A stretch of 64,000 bases of DNA, from positions 1-64,000 of the forward strand of contig JAFGBT010000025.1 in assembly GCA_016933025.1 (NCBI GenBank). The letters are read 5' to 3'. The position numbers were made by a program, and so were the translations under genes. The stretch comes from Spirochaetota bacterium (lineage in GTDB: Bacteria; Spirochaetota; UBA4802; UBA5550). Each line of letters starts with the position of its first letter. Within the stretch, counting starts at the first letter, position 1. The notes below the pieces were generated by a model. The model did not search any database and was not told where the DNA came from. It saw nothing but the letters and a program-made list of their open reading frames with translations. This document shows positions 24,653 through 33,436 of this stretch, piece after piece.

Positions 24653-25999
24653 TTACTGGGCCTTGATCCCGCCCGTCCTCGCTATCACGCGTATAAAGAA
24701 AAATCCGAAATTGGTGAGATTTTCGCCTTCCCTGAGGTATATCCGCTTGATGATGAAGGCGCACGCGAATTTTTTCATGTCCAGGCTTTTTATTATTTTA
24801 AAGAGCGAGCTGAAGCTCTCCTCGAAATATATCTGGAAGATCTGGCTCAAAAACTGGTCTATCTGTTCCTGGTTGCTTCCGGTGTAGAATTTCGAGAAAG
24901 ATTCCTTACGGTCGTAGTAAAGGAATTTTTCGGTGAAAGTCTTAATGCCGTAGTCCTGCGCCAGAAGATAGCCCCCCACGTTGAGCACTTCGTCGCACAG
25001 CTTGGTCATGTCGGTTCTGAGCTTGTATGCCTGGAATAACTGCGCGGTCTTTTCCTTGATCGATTCTTCGGGTATAGACCTTATGGCGTTCTGCTCAGTC
25101 GGATCGAATATCCTGGAAATGATTTTTTCAATAAGTACCCCGTACTGCTTGCCGAAGGGCGTCAGCATCATTCTGTCGGTAAACGTCTCGGCCCTGTTGT
25201 TGCGGGCCGAGTAATCGCTGAAAAGACCGGGCTCGCTTTGCGATAGCTCCCTTGATGCCTGCATCCGGTTATACATAATAGCGTGGAGCTTGTCGAGCGT
25301 CTCCTTGACGCTGTTTCCAATTTCCTTGAGGGAGAGGCGCCTCTCTTTTTTCAGGAGAAGTATCTTTTTTTTTGATGGATCGTCTTCATTAAAAAAGAAT
25401 TTCATGTACGTGCGGTCGTTCCAGAACTCGGGCTTGTCGAGGAGCGTGGTATATGCGTCATGAAGAGAGGCTGCGATGATGCCGTGCTGCGCTTTGGTCG
25501 ATATGGCGAGGTCCATTTCTTTCATGTCGGCGAATGTCTTGACATGTCCGCGCAATTCGTTCAGCGGGATGGCCAGGGTGGTGTTGTTTTTGCTCATGTT
25601 AACGTTGTACTGCTGGACCTGGTGGGTGAGCCGGTTTTCGATAAGGTTTTTCAGGTTGATATACGACGAGCTGTTCTCGGGGTTTTCGACATCGGAAAAA
25701 ATTAATGAAATATATTCCAACTCGAGGTCTTTCGATCCCTTAAGCGCCAGGTTGTAGATGCGGGTAATGGCCTGGATCTCCTCCAGTAATTTGACAACCT
25801 TGTTCGTCTGGTTGCTGTTCAGGCGGAAGTTGAAGTTTATTATGCCGGATATCTTGCCTTCGCTGATAATTTCCGCGTAATCGGTCAGCTTGTTGATTAT
25901 TTTATTGAATGTGTTATAATCGATAAAGTCGTTTATCTGGGCGAGCAGGGTATCAATGCTCTCGTTGAACGAATCGTCGCGTTTTGTTTCAATGGCCAT
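24653..25999 (-). CDS. Unrecognised 448-residue helical protein
   Basis: This is a long soluble protein with no signal peptide. It is rich in helix-forming and charged residues (MKFFFNEDDPSKKKILLLKK, SPEERR-like patches), with asparagine- and serine-rich turns in the first third. No catalytic motif is seen. It is the first of three co-directional genes (24653, 23908, 23447) with overlaps or near-overlaps, so it probably works with the Lon-N-like protein. Such conserved but unnamed helical proteins are common in spirochaete genomes; this is an inference from the setting. Confidence 0.7.
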   Translation of the reverse strand: MAIETKRDDSFNESIDTLLAQINDFIDYNTFNKIINKLTDYAEIISEGKISGIINFNFRLNSNQTNKVVKLLEEIQAITRIYNLALKGSKDLELEYISLIFSDVENPENSSSYINLKNLIENRLTHQVQQYNVNMSKNNTTLAIPLNELRGHVKTFADMKEMDLAISTKAQHGIIAASLHDAYTTLLDKPEFWNDRTYMKFFFNEDDPSKKKILLLKKERRLSLKEIGNSVKETLDKLHAIMYNRMQASRELSQSEPGLFSDYSARNNRAETFTDRMMLTPFGKQYGVLIEKIISRIFDPTEQNAIRSIPEESIKEKTAQLFQAYKLRTDMTKLCDEVLNVGGYLLAQDYGIKTFTEKFLYYDRKESFSKFYTGSNQEQIDQFLSQIFQIYFEESFSSLFKIIKSLDMKKFACAFIIKRIYLREGENLTNFGFFFIRVIARTGGIKAQ

Positions 26000-26244
26000 G
26001 CTGTTATCCCCGTTATTCCCGGCATCATTCTACATGGATTAATATCTAATGTAAACAAAAAAATGAGGTATTTCCCTAAAACCAAGGGGGCCAATTTTTA
26101 TTTAAAAATAAAAAAATATGTGCGCTCCACGTCTCAATTTGTTATTGACTTTTATTGTTTTTATACAAGATAGTCACCGTTGATTCATTAAAAAAGGTAT
26201 GCAGGTCCTTATCTGAGATCAACCCGTCACTCGCGCTGTGCCCC

Positions 26245-27945
26245 ATGAATAATCGGAAAAAAATACTAATCGTTGAAGACGACCCCCCCTCGGCGCTGGT
26301 TCTCTCGCAGATGCTGAACAAGGAGGGCTACTTTTTGTTCGACCCGGTGGATAGGGGAGAGGACGCCATCCAGGCTTCCTTCGATCTGTCGCCCGATCTG
26401 ATCCTCATGGATATAACCCTGAAGGGAGATGTCGACGGCATAACGGCCGCCCTGAAGATCAGGGAGAAGCGCAGCATACCGGTCGTTTATATCACGGTCA
26501 GCAGGGACGAGGAAACCATACGAAGGGCAAAGGAGAGCCTTCCCTCCGGGTACCTGTTCAAGCCATATGACAAGCACGCGGTCTGCGCCGCGATTGAGAT
26601 GGCACTATACCGGTCCGACAGCGACCGTCTATTACGTGAAACCGGGGATCGTGACAGGTCGATGATCGAGAAAGCGCCGGATATCATGTTTATGATCGGC
26701 ATGGATGGCGGCTTTCCGAGCGGGGAGGATGAGCGCACGGCGGGTCCTGTCTGGAGTGAACGGGTGCAGGAGAAGGCGTGGCCGTCGGTACGCGCCGCAA
26801 TGGAAGGGCGGACCATGTCGGTCTTCGAATATGCCCTGGCGCGCAGGGGCAGGACCGCATACTATGAGGCCCGCATTACGCCGGCGGGGGCCGACCGGGC
26901 GCTGGTTGTCGTACGCGATGTGACAGCGCGGAAGGCCGACGATGACAGTACGCGCAGGGCCCGTAAAGTGCTTGAATCCCGGCTGAGAAGTCTGAATGAG
27001 GAGCTTGCATCAACGCGAGCGAGCCTTGAGCGCGAGGCCGAAATTCGCGTAGAGATGGAGAGAAGAATTGCAATGCAGGAAGCGCGGGATAGCCTTGAAA
27101 GGTCAAGCCGGATGACCGGGAAGAGCGAGGCCGAGTGGAACGAATGGAAGGACAGGATGAAGGAGCGGAACATGTCACGGACCGACAAGTCTCTCTTCAA
27201 GAACATACATGGCAGCTTCACCAGGGGGGCAGGGTTCGGCGCCCTGATAGGCCTTATCGATACGATGATATCGGATGCGGAAAAAGAGGGGGAGCGGCGG
27301 ATCGTGGACGGACGGCTCGTCGACATGATCCAGAATAACGTGAATATCATCAAGGACGCGTTCAAGACATTCAGCAGCATCGACTGGATCATCACCAACG
27401 AATTTCAGCTTCAGAAGACCTCTCTCTCGGAGCTGTATGAAAACGTCAAGGCGGTCATCAGCAGGGTCGAGGAATACGCCGGCATCAATAATAACCGGAT
27501 TATCATTAATGAATTCAACGGCCGCTTCGGGAAGCTATCGGTGAACCTTAACAAGGATTATTTTACCAGGGCTGTTTACGAGGTGTTGATCAATGCGCTG
27601 AAATTCTCGAGGAAGAACACCTTCGTTATCGTGTTCGTGAATGTGGAGGGCAGGGACGCTCTGCTTTCTGTCATCAACGAACCGGAAAAGGGCGGCGCCG
27701 GCATAGTGGGAATCCCGGTCGAGTACGAGAAGGTGGTGTTCGAGCCGTTTTTTCGGCTCGCCGAGAGGGCTCACGAGGAGTATAACACCCTTGAGTTCGG
27801 CCTGGGCCTCACGCTGGTTGAAAAAATTATAGCGAGGCACGGCGGGGTGGTCGAGGCGCGGAACATCATTGACCATTCTGATACACGGCGGGAATCACAG
27901 GTCAAGGTCAGCCTCTCGGTAAGGCTTCCCCTTGCTGAGGGATAA
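26245..27945 (+). CDS. Receiver-PAS-histidine kinase hybrid with variant H-box
   Basis: This 566-residue cytosolic protein has a receiver domain (about 5-122; acidic pair EDD 11-13, phospho-Asp in LILMDITLK at D56, Lys in LFKPYDK), a degenerate PAS-like stretch (about 130-230, ending VVVRDVTARK), a coiled coil (about 235-305), a dimerisation region and a C-terminal HATPase_c (about 435-566; N-box EVLINALKFSRKN, G2 box FGLGLTLVEKII). The usual HExxxP H-box is replaced by NIHGSFTRGAGFGALI. The start is placed at the ATG just before the receiver; the frame continues upstream only to a TTG at 26155. No ribosome site stands out. Confidence 0.82.
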   Translation: MNNRKKILIVEDDPPSALVLSQMLNKEGYFLFDPVDRGEDAIQASFDLSPDLILMDITLKGDVDGITAALKIREKRSIPVVYITVSRDEETIRRAKESLPSGYLFKPYDKHAVCAAIEMALYRSDSDRLLRETGDRDRSMIEKAPDIMFMIGMDGGFPSGEDERTAGPVWSERVQEKAWPSVRAAMEGRTMSVFEYALARRGRTAYYEARITPAGADRALVVVRDVTARKADDDSTRRARKVLESRLRSLNEELASTRASLEREAEIRVEMERRIAMQEARDSLERSSRMTGKSEAEWNEWKDRMKERNMSRTDKSLFKNIHGSFTRGAGFGALIGLIDTMISDAEKEGERRIVDGRLVDMIQNNVNIIKDAFKTFSSIDWIITNEFQLQKTSLSELYENVKAVISRVEEYAGINNNRIIINEFNGRFGKLSVNLNKDYFTRAVYEVLINALKFSRKNTFVIVFVNVEGRDALLSVINEPEKGGAGIVGIPVEYEKVVFEPFFRLAERAHEEYNTLEFGLGLTLVEKIIARHGGVVEARNIIDHSDTRRESQVKVSLSVRLPLAEG

Positions 27946-28058
27946 CGACTTTTCTTCCGTACCGACCGTCCGAAGGGAAAAGCGCGCCCCGGGAATTATA
28001 TTTTTCCTTGAACATGTCGGACCCTTGTGTAGTATGTCCACGTGATGTGGGATGCGGC

Positions 28059-28730
28059 ATGATACTTCGTGTTGAGCAGATTGTAAAAGAATATCGGATA
28101 GCAGGCGTGAAGAGGCGCGTCCTTGACGGTATCGATATGCTTCTTACAGCGGGGCAGATCTGCTCGATCACCGGGACCTCGGGGTGCGGCAAGACCACCT
28201 TCCTGAACGTCATCGCGGGTATAGCGTCCCCCGACGGCGGGTCGGTGTATATAAACGACCGCCGGATGATCTACGTACTGGATTTCCTGTCGTCGCGGCG
28301 GCGGAACCGGGAGATCGGTTTTATATTCCAGACGTTCCGCCTCCTGAACGACGAGAGCGTTATTTCAAACGTGCTTCTTCCCGCGAGGATACGCGGCAGA
28401 GTCAACAGCGAGATCCGTGAACGCGCCGACGAAATACTCGAGCGGCTGAAGATATACAAATACCGGAAGACAAGGGCGGCCGTTCTGTCAGGCGGGCAGA
28501 AACAACGGGTCGCCATCGCGCGAGCCCTGGTGAACCATCCGGCCCTGATACTGGCGGACGAGCCGACGGCGAACCTCGACAGGAAAACATCGCGGGAGAT
28601 ATTCGACATACTCCTCGGGTTGAAGGAGGAGGGGAAGGCGGTCCTGCTTGTCACGCACGACCAGTTTATGCATGATGAGTCCGACCTCCTCTATATAATG
28701 GAAAACGGAAGGTTGAGGTGCCTGGTATGA
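28059..28730 (+). CDS. ABC transporter ATP-binding protein (LolD/MacB type)
   Basis: This 223-residue ATPase has Walker A GTSGCGKTT, the Q-loop FIFQTFRLL, signature LSGGQKQR, Walker B ALILADEPTANLD and the switch histidine VTHDQ. The size and the 'ADEPTANLD' form fit the MacB/LolD/FtsE group, which drives mechanotransmission or lipoprotein release rather than classical transport. The start is taken at the ATG 28059 (ILRVEQIVKEY), since the longer frame from 28008 contains a cysteine-rich tail unlike the family. The stop overlaps the permease start (ATGA). Confidence 0.92.
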   Translation: MILRVEQIVKEYRIAGVKRRVLDGIDMLLTAGQICSITGTSGCGKTTFLNVIAGIASPDGGSVYINDRRMIYVLDFLSSRRRNREIGFIFQTFRLLNDESVISNVLLPARIRGRVNSEIRERADEILERLKIYKYRKTRAAVLSGGQKQRVAIARALVNHPALILADEPTANLDRKTSREIFDILLGLKEEGKAVLLVTHDQFMHDESDLLYIMENGRLRCLV

Positions 28731-29986
28731 TCCAGAGACTATACCTCATCCTGAAAGAGATAGCGGGGGGCAGGTTCATAAGCGTCATCGTGCTTCTCTC
28801 CGTGATGCTGTCGGTTTTTTCCGCAGGGCTCTTCCGTGTCGTGGGTGATAGCCTCGCGCACTACGTTGACCGACGCTTCGCCTCGTCCATCCCGCCCAAT
28901 ACCATACGCGTTTCGACCAGGCAGCCGCGGTCGCTTTTTATCTTCGAGGTGGACAGGCCGAAAACAACGGCGATTACCGACCGGACCATCAGAAGGATCC
29001 GGGGCATGGGCGGAATATCCGACATACTGCCGGTCTCCGCGCTCAAGATCCCGATACAGGCCAGGGTTTCCTACATGGGCTTCAACTACCGCACCGATAT
29101 TCTGGCCTTCGGCGTGCCGCAACGGCTCGTGGCGGCGGAGCTGGCGGGCAAGCGCTATCGCTCAATCTGGAGGGACCCGGCGAGGGAAAAGGTGATCCCG
29201 GTCCTGATTCCGAGGAACATCCTGCATTCATTCAACGACGGCATGGCGGCGCCCAACGGGATCCCGCGCATATCAGAGCGGGGTGCGGTCGGCTTCGGAT
29301 TCCGCCTCCGCATGGGGAGGTCGAGCATCAGGACCCTCCAGGGCTATGAGGAGTCCGACGCGGTCGTCGCCGGATTCACGGACCAGGTGGACTCCTTCGC
29401 GCTCATCCTGCCGCTTGACCTGGTTGTCGGTTACAATAAAAAATTTATAAAAGATTACCGGGCGGAATACCAGTACGCCTACGTGAAGGTGAAAGACCAT
29501 CCGACACTCCTGCGCGTGTCTGATAAAATACGCGCGATGGGCCTGGTGGTGGAGGCCGAAAAGGGATTATCGAGGCAGATCGTCAGGCTCAAGGAGGCCA
29601 TCGGTCTCCTCGTCAGCGCGCTGCAGGCGATCATTGTCGTCATCGCAATAATCGCCATATCCTTCGCGACGGTGATAGCGGTGCTCAACCGGCTTGAGTA
29701 CTACCGCACCATGCGCGTTATCGGATCATCGCGGTTATTCCTCACAACAGCGGTCACGATAAAATACTCGCTCATCGGGTTCGCCGGGGCCTGGTGCGGC
29801 GTGAAACTCCTTCAGCTCGCATATGTCCGCGCCGCTGAATATTTTCACCTGACCGGCATCGCCCTGCCGCTTTCGGTGCCTGAAGAAACCTTCCGTGCCG
29901 TGCTGATATACGGCGCGCTGATACCGGTCCTCTCCACCGTTCCAGCGCTCGTGAGGCTGTACGCAAAGGGGCTGAGCAGGGATTGA
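28727..29986 (+). CDS. ABC transporter permease, FtsX/MacB family
   Basis: This 419-residue protein has one N-terminal membrane helix (about 15-40), a large periplasmic domain (about 45-285) and three C-terminal helices (about 290-320, 340-362, 385-408). This is the four-helix FtsX/MacB topology. GAGGTG lies seven bases before the ATG, which overlaps the ATPase stop by four bases. The pair probably extracts or moves a lipid-linked substrate at the envelope. No third (membrane-fusion) component is adjacent; the downstream region is a repeat cluster. Confidence 0.85.
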   Translation: MIQRLYLILKEIAGGRFISVIVLLSVMLSVFSAGLFRVVGDSLAHYVDRRFASSIPPNTIRVSTRQPRSLFIFEVDRPKTTAITDRTIRRIRGMGGISDILPVSALKIPIQARVSYMGFNYRTDILAFGVPQRLVAAELAGKRYRSIWRDPAREKVIPVLIPRNILHSFNDGMAAPNGIPRISERGAVGFGFRLRMGRSSIRTLQGYEESDAVVAGFTDQVDSFALILPLDLVVGYNKKFIKDYRAEYQYAYVKVKDHPTLLRVSDKIRAMGLVVEAEKGLSRQIVRLKEAIGLLVSALQAIIVVIAIIAISFATVIAVLNRLEYYRTMRVIGSSRLFLTTAVTIKYSLIGFAGAWCGVKLLQLAYVRAAEYFHLTGIALPLSVPEETFRAVLIYGALIPVLSTVPALVRLYAKGLSRD

Positions 29987-30027
29987 CGGTTAATACTTGT
30001 TTGATTGATCTGTGGCAGTTTCATAGC

Positions 30028-30192
30028 AAATCCCCCCGACCCCCCAGCGGGGGGCATAAATAACATGTATATGATACCTTCTCCCCTCCCCCCGTGGGAG
30101 AGGGGAAGGGGGTGAGGGCAGTCCCCCTCCGGGCGCTGCACTGAGCCCTTCGACAAGCTCAGGGCAAGCCTGTCGAAGTGGGATTTAGGGGG
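30028..30192. repeat. Composite intergenic repeat cluster
   Basis: A G/C-run-rich block is bounded by aaatcccccc and a later gggatttaggggg. Inside are ccccccagcggggggc and a hairpin from cccctccccccgtgggagaggggaagggggtgagg (30074-30118). Then comes CTTCGACA (30148-30155) with TGTCGAAG (30171-30178), related to the inner arms of the 10370 element. It fills most of the gap between the permease and plsC and is non-coding. Confidence 0.65.
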
Positions 30193-30234
30193 CTTGAAGG
30201 GATGACGCCTTTATGAAATACCCGAGGTATTAAC

Positions 30235-30975
30235 ATGCTTAATTGGCTGATCGTCTGCTACTATCTGGCCTTCTTGGGCATCTCGTCCGCGGTTTTTTTT
30301 GTCGTCGCGATAGTCCTCTGGGCCGTCACCCGTCCGTTTGACCGGCGTCTTCGGCTGCTCCACCTGTTCACCTGCGCCTGGGCCTCGCTCTATACGATAA
30401 TCGTGCCGAATGTGACCGTGAAGGTCGAGGGGAGGGAGAAGATACGGAAAGACGCCGTGTACATGGGCGTGTCGAACCACCAGTCGCTTCTGGACGTCCT
30501 CATGATTTTCAGGGTGTTTTTCCATTTCAAGTGGGTCTCGAAGATAGAGATATTCTGGATTCCCTTCATAGGTTGGAACATGATGCTGAACCGCTATGTG
30601 AGCCTGAAGAGGGGAAAGAAGAGGAGCATCGAGAAAATGATGAAGACCTGCGAGGAACGGATCGACGAGGGGAGCTCGGTCTTTTTTTTCCCCGAGGGCA
30701 CCCGTTCCGAAGACGGCGTGATGCGGCAGTTCAGGCCGGGGGCATTCGCCCTGGCGAAAAATAAAGAGGTGCCGATACTTCCAATTGTATTCTCGGGGAC
30801 GGCCACGGTGCTGCCCAAGCACACGCTCAGGTACGGCGGGCCCCGGACGATTTACATCAGGGTACTTGACGAGATACCCTTCAGCGCGTTCGAGCGTTTC
30901 ACCGCCGAGGAGACCGCTGAGATGGTCCGGGAAATCATGGCCCGCGAGCTTGACGAGTTGAATAAACTTTCCTGA
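30235..30975 (+). CDS. plsC: 1-acyl-sn-glycerol-3-phosphate acyltransferase (copy 1)
   Basis: This 246-residue PlsC-family enzyme acylates lysophosphatidate in phospholipid synthesis at the inner membrane. The N-terminal helix (about 10-32) anchors it. The catalytic NHQSLLD (HX4D) and the substrate motif FFPEGTRS are present, followed by VPILPIVFSGT. GAGG precedes the ATG by seven bases. A second, clearly related copy lies at 31553, the two separated only by a phosphoribosyltransferase gene. Confidence 0.92.
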   Translation: MLNWLIVCYYLAFLGISSAVFFVVAIVLWAVTRPFDRRLRLLHLFTCAWASLYTIIVPNVTVKVEGREKIRKDAVYMGVSNHQSLLDVLMIFRVFFHFKWVSKIEIFWIPFIGWNMMLNRYVSLKRGKKRSIEKMMKTCEERIDEGSSVFFFPEGTRSEDGVMRQFRPGAFALAKNKEVPILPIVFSGTATVLPKHTLRYGGPRTIYIRVLDEIPFSAFERFTAEETAEMVREIMARELDELNKLS

Positions 30976-31001
30976 CCGGCCGGCAACGAGTGGGGTATGC
31001 G

Positions 31002-31427
31002 ATGAACAGCGTGATGATCGACATCGACCGCTTCCGGGAGCTCTGCTACCGCCTGCTGGAGTATGTCCGAGGCGGCGGAAAAAAATACGGCGCGGTGCTC
31101 TGCCCTCTCCGGGGCGGTTTCTACCTCTCGCATTTCATGAGCAGGCACCTCGGAATACCTATGGAGTATATACAGATTTCATCGTATGATAAGACCGAGC
31201 GGAGGGAGATCGCGGTGGGAATACGCTCCGACCTTAATGGCGACTTCTTTCTCCTGTGCGACGACATCTATGACAGCGGACGCACGATCAGGACGATCCA
31301 TTCGCTGTATCCCCATGTCCGTTTCGATACCGTCTGCCTAGTATCCAAAGAAATGGATGCCCCCGTGTTCGCCGGGCTTTACGTCCCGCCGGATGTGTGG
31401 GTCAATTTTTTCTGGGAATCCATGTAA
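31002..31427 (+). CDS. Phosphoribosyltransferase-family protein
   Basis: This 141-residue protein is shorter than purine phosphoribosyltransferases but has the PRPP-binding loop FFLLCDDIYDSGRTIRTIHS and the upstream CPLRGGFYLSHFMSRHLGIP. Both match the type I PRTase fold of the xanthine/hypoxanthine or GPT type. Substrate unknown. It is sandwiched between two plsC copies with a 26-bp gap to the first, and it has a GGGG ribosome site seven bases before the ATG. A link to lipid metabolism is not obvious. Confidence 0.82.
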   Translation: MNSVMIDIDRFRELCYRLLEYVRGGGKKYGAVLCPLRGGFYLSHFMSRHLGIPMEYIQISSYDKTERREIAVGIRSDLNGDFFLLCDDIYDSGRTIRTIHSLYPHVRFDTVCLVSKEMDAPVFAGLYVPPDVWVNFFWESM

Positions 31428-31481
31428 TGCCGTTGTGGCCGCCCGAACGGGGCGCTTGGGGCATTATTTTCAAAAATTACA

Positions 31482-31510
31482 TTGACGAAATACACCGGTA
31501 TCAGTGTACT
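31482..31510 (+). promoter_or_regulatory. Possible promoter before second plsC
   Basis: TTGACG (31482-31487) and TGTACT (31505-31510) with 17 bp spacing, in the 125-bp gap before plsC copy 2. The match is moderate. Confidence 0.35.
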
Positions 31511-31552
31511 ATTGTTTCACGGCCATTATCGATATTATAAGGATACCTGAAT

Positions 31553-32302
31553 ATGTTAAACCGTTTCGTCTCGTATCTGTTTTTATTCATCGTTGGGATC
31601 ACGTCGATCCCCTTCTACCTTATCGCCCTCATCCTGAGAGGCGTGACCTATCCCTTTGACAGGCGCCTCCGCCTCCTGCACCTGTTCACCTGCTTCTGGG
31701 CCTCGTGCTACACCTGGATCATGCCGCCCTGGAGGATCAGAATCGAGGGGAGGGAGAAGGTAAGGAAAAACGTGGCCTACATGATAGTGTGCAACCACCA
31801 GTCGCAACTCGATATCCTCGTGGCCTTCCGCCTCTTCTTCCATTACAAGTGGGTGTCGAAGCTTGAGATATTCAAGGTGCCCCTCATCGGGTGGAACATG
31901 ACGCTCAACCGCTACATCAAACTGAAGCGAGGGGATAAAGAGAGCATCGAGCAGATGATGAGCGACTGCGAGGAGCGTATCGACGAGGGGAGCTCGGTCT
32001 TCTTCTTTCCCGAGGGAACCCGTTCGCCAGACGGGAGGGTGAAGGATTTCAAGCTCGGCGCCTTCCAGATCGCCAAGAAGAAAAAGATACCGATCCTCCC
32101 GGTCGTCGTCAGCGGGACCAACAAGGCCCTGCCGAAATACAGTATGAATTTTCACGGCATCCAGAAGATTTTCATGAAAGTCTACGACGAGATCCCCTAC
32201 CAGGCCTTTGAAAAGCTGTCTGTCGAGGAGACCGCGGCCATGGTGAGGGAGCTCATGATACAAAAACTGAAAGTGTTGGACGAATACACACTGGGAGCAT
32301 AA
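31553..32302 (+). CDS. plsC: 1-acyl-sn-glycerol-3-phosphate acyltransferase (copy 2)
   Basis: This 249-residue protein is a close relative of the 30235 gene (shared blocks RRLRLLHLFTC, EERIDEGSSVFFFPEGTRS, GWNMxLNRY). The NHQSQLD and FPEGTRS motifs are intact, so both copies should be active. Differences lie in the first helix and the acceptor-side loops, which may give different acyl or lysolipid preference. Three bases separate it from the DUF362 gene, with which it is probably co-transcribed. Confidence 0.92.
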   Translation: MLNRFVSYLFLFIVGITSIPFYLIALILRGVTYPFDRRLRLLHLFTCFWASCYTWIMPPWRIRIEGREKVRKNVAYMIVCNHQSQLDILVAFRLFFHYKWVSKLEIFKVPLIGWNMTLNRYIKLKRGDKESIEQMMSDCEERIDEGSSVFFFPEGTRSPDGRVKDFKLGAFQIAKKKKIPILPVVVSGTNKALPKYSMNFHGIQKIFMKVYDEIPYQAFEKLSVEETAAMVRELMIQKLKVLDEYTLGA

Positions 32303-32305
32303 TCC

Positions 32306-33370
32306 ATGAAGGAAAAGGTCTATTTCCTGCCGGTATCCGACCCAGTTGACGACAGGGTGGCGTGCGCGCAGTTACGGGACCTCATCCTGACCCGGGACCT
32401 GATCGGGTTCGTTGGGGAAAAGGACATGGTGGCGGTGAAAACCCACTTCGGCGAGGGGAAAAAGACCGGCCATGTGCGCGCGGCATATTTGAACATGATC
32501 GGGGGGCTGATACGGGAGAAAAAGGGCCAGCCGTTCCTTACCGAGACACAGACACTCTACAAGGGAAACCGCACCAACGCCGTATTACACCTGAATCACG
32601 CGGTCGCCCAGGGCTACGGGTATAGCGAGACCGGCATGCCCATCATCATGGCGGACGGCCTCTTTGGAGACGAGGAGACGGAAGTGGCCGTGCCCGGCAA
32701 GATTTACGACTCGGTGAAGCTGGCATCCGGCATCGTGAAGGCGAACGGCATCGTCGTCGTGTCCCACTTCACCGGCCACCTGGCGACCGGTTTTGGCTGC
32801 GCCCTCAAGAACATGGGGATGGGATGCTCGAGCCGTCGGGGAAAAATGATCCAGCACTCCACGGCGAAGCCGAAGATTAAGGCGAAAGCGTGCACCCGTT
32901 GCGGCGCCTGCGTCGAGTGGTGTCCGCAGTCCGCGATCATCATGCAGGAGAAGAGCGCCCTGATCGACAGCTCAAAATGCATCGGCTGCGGCCAGTGCCT
33001 CGCGGTATGCCGTTTCGACGCGGTGGCGTACAACTGGGGCGCAACCTACGAAGATTTACAGAAAAAGGTGGTGGAACACGCATGGGGCGTCGCGCTCGGC
33101 AAGAAGGAGAGGATGATCTGCATCAATTTCCTCACCCGCATCTCGAAGGATTGCGACTGCATGACCTCCTTCGAGACAATCGCGCCCGACATCGGCATCC
33201 TGGTCTCCCGCGATCCTGTTGCCGTGGACGCGGCGTCGCTTGACCTGGTGGAGGAGCGCGCCGGTGCAAAGCTTTCGTCCCTGGCCCACAATATTCCGTA
33301 CCGGTTTCAGATTGATTATGCGCGGGAGGTCGGTTTCGGCAGTGGCGTGTATGAATTGATTAATGCATAA
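32306..33370 (+). CDS. DUF362 protein with two 4Fe-4S clusters
   Basis: This 354-residue protein has a DUF362 N-terminal and C-terminal part (MVAVKTHFGEGKKTGHVR, VVVSHFTGHLATGFGCALKN, VSRDPVAVDAASLDLVEERA). Inserted between them is a ferredoxin module at about 195-250: CTRCGACVEWCPQSAI and CIGCGQCLAVCRFDAV, eight cysteines in the 2[4Fe-4S] pattern. Cytosolic, no signal peptide. It is presumed to be an electron-transfer protein of unknown partner. Its neighbour thioredoxin reductase suggests a redox context. Confidence 0.9.
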   Translation: MKEKVYFLPVSDPVDDRVACAQLRDLILTRDLIGFVGEKDMVAVKTHFGEGKKTGHVRAAYLNMIGGLIREKKGQPFLTETQTLYKGNRTNAVLHLNHAVAQGYGYSETGMPIIMADGLFGDEETEVAVPGKIYDSVKLASGIVKANGIVVVSHFTGHLATGFGCALKNMGMGCSSRRGKMIQHSTAKPKIKAKACTRCGACVEWCPQSAIIMQEKSALIDSSKCIGCGQCLAVCRFDAVAYNWGATYEDLQKKVVEHAWGVALGKKERMICINFLTRISKDCDCMTSFETIAPDIGILVSRDPVAVDAASLDLVEERAGAKLSSLAHNIPYRFQIDYAREVGFGSGVYELINA

Positions 33371-33436
33371 TGATGTATACCACTCTTCACAAGTGGATTA
33401 TTAACGAAACTATCTGGAAGGGTAAAGGTAAACACC

